Shown one piece after another: positions 5,115 through 5,903 of a stretch of DNA of 5,903 nt. A model generated the notes under the pieces. It did not search any database. It was not told the origin of the DNA and saw nothing but the letters and a program-made list of their open reading frames with translations. This DNA is from Methanomassiliicoccus sp. (GTDB lineage: Archaea > Thermoplasmatota > Thermoplasmata > Methanomassiliicoccales > JACIVX01). The stretch is from the NCBI GenBank assembly GCA_020725985.1, contig DYTM01000097.1, positions 1-5,903 on the forward strand. The letters are read 5' to 3'. The translations under genes and the position numbers were made by a program. Position 1 is the first letter of the stretch. The number at the start of each line of letters is the position of its first letter.

Positions 5115-5903
5115 TCACATCCTCTTCGCCGGGACTATCTCGACGCTCTCCCCGCCGTGTTTGCTCTCCCTCGGCCGCACTTCGACGAGCAGGGGCATTT
5201 GGATATTTCCCCCAATCACAAGCGCCACGCCGATCGGGAGCCGCTGGATCTCGTCAGCCAGGCCGGCGGTGAGCCCCTCCACCGAGGCGGCGATGGCCTT
5301 GAGGTCGTTGGGGTTGGTCACCTTCAGTATCATCTGGGTATTGCACTGGCTGAGGACGTTCTTGTCCACCTTCGCCGCCCTTTGGCTGATGATGGTAAGG
5401 CCGAGCCCGAACTTCCTTCCCTCGGAGGCAATCGTCCTGAAGATCTTGCTCGATGCCGCGATCCCTTGCTGGGGGCAGTAGTTGTGCGCCTCCTCGACGA
5501 CCATCATCATCGGCGGGACCTTCCCGACCTTCCTCAGCTCGAAGAGGGCAGTGGCGATCCTGTTGACGACGAGTTCCTGAATGTCAGGGGGAGTTCCCTT
5601 CAAGTTGATGATCGTTGTCTTGCCTTTGAGAACGATCTCGTCGATCCTCGTTCCCTTCGCCGCGAAGATGTTCACCTCGTCGAGGTACTCCAGCTCGGTG
5701 ATGAGGGCGGCATTCTGCGTCTCCTCGTCCGCCTCCAGGACTCTGACGATGTCCTTTAGGGTGTACTCCTTCTTCATGCTCCTGACGCTGTCGATCGCCT
5801 TCCGAAGCGATGTGAGGTAGGTCCGGACATTCTTGATGTTGGTGAGACCGAGCAGCTCCCTCGCCTCGAGGTTCGAGAGCGTGAATTTCAGGGGAATCGC
5901 TTT
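5115..5903 (-). CDS. HerA-type DNA-translocating ATPase, C-terminal part (N-terminus outside window)
   Basis: The frame is open from the window edge to TGA at 5115-5117 and gives 262 residues, about half of a HerA/FtsK-superfamily ATPase. Visible landmarks are the Walker B strand MMMVVEEAHNY with Glu137-Glu138 (fragment numbering), SEGRKFGLGLTIISQR (160-175) with the sensor Gln174 and nearby arginines, and the block KVDKNVLSQCNTQMILKVTN, followed by LPIGVALVIGG, typical of archaeal HerA and close relatives. The Walker A loop and the N-terminal beta-barrel domain must lie to the right. Family members form hexameric rings that move DNA, and classical HerA works with NurA nuclease and Mre11-Rad50. 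None of those partners is in view; the adjacent gene is DUF357. Met at 5777 is internal, because conserved-looking sequence (TLSNLEARELLGL) continues upstream of it. Whether this is true HerA or a paralogue cannot be settled from this half. Confidence 0.88.
   Translation of the reverse strand, partial: KAIPLKFTLSNLEARELLGLTNIKNVRTYLTSLRKAIDSVRSMKKEYTLKDIVRVLEADEETQNAALITELEYLDEVNIFAAKGTRIDEIVLKGKTTIINLKGTPPDIQELVVNRIATALFELRKVGKVPPMMMVVEEAHNYCPQQGIAASSKIFRTIASEGRKFGLGLTIISQRAAKVDKNVLSQCNTQMILKVTNPNDLKAIAASVEGLTAGLADEIQRLPIGVALVIGGNIQMPLLVEVRPRESKHGGESVEIVPAKRM

Noticed and set aside
5115..5777. A complete 220-residue ATPase starting at Met 5777
   Set aside because: The frame continues without a stop to 5903 with plausible protein sequence, and the domain lacks its Walker A loop, so the gene is cut by the window edge.
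1..5903. tRNA, rRNA, CRISPR, insertion-sequence ends or attachment sites
   Set aside because: No cloverleaf, no regularly spaced direct repeats, no transposase or integrase motif was seen on either strand.

Overview
This 5.9 kb window looks archaeal, most likely a GC-rich euryarchaeal or Thermoplasmata-type genome. The support is gene content: an archaeal-type pantoate kinase, a fused CoaBC of the archaeal form that begins with Met-His-Pro, a UPF0292 Toprim protein, a DUF357 protein and a HerA-type ATPase. Two TATA-like promoters also sit exactly where leaderless archaeal transcripts would need them. The lineage below Archaea is a guess. I see no rRNA, tRNA, CRISPR array, insertion sequence or phage gene.

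Left part (1-684). The 3' end of a DUF167/YggU-like gene (1-123) is followed on the same strand by a small UPF0292 Toprim gene (159-557). A 115-base convergent spacer then holds two inverted repeats. One of them is followed by a T-run when read on the minus strand.

Middle (673-2023). A complete minus-strand gene encodes a mandelate-racemase-subgroup enolase-superfamily enzyme, probably a sugar-acid dehydratase. It has a clear Shine-Dalgarno sequence and no pathway partners in view. A 244-base divergent spacer separates it from the next operon and carries a TATA box facing right.

Right part (2024-4792). Three plus-strand genes encode thymidylate kinase (tmk), phosphopantothenoylcysteine decarboxylase/phosphopantothenate-cysteine ligase (coaBC) and pantoate kinase. 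CoaBC and pantoate kinase overlap by four bases and both act in archaeal coenzyme A synthesis. Pantoate kinase makes 4-phosphopantoate. Phosphopantothenate synthetase, which is not in the window, condenses it with beta-alanine. CoaBC then adds cysteine and decarboxylates. A second TATA box lies across the tmk stop codon, so coaBC-pok probably has its own leaderless promoter as well as read-through from tmk.

Far right (4820-5903). On the minus strand, a HerA/FtsK-superfamily ATPase, cut at its N-terminus by the window edge, is followed after one base by a DUF357 gene. This is a likely two-gene operon whose ATPase probably acts on DNA. Most of the window is conserved housekeeping content and I do not see a clearly new system. 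The points most worth checking are the twin leaderless promoters, the Lys-x-His variant in the dehydratase, the HerA-DUF357 pair and the uncertain start of the Toprim gene.
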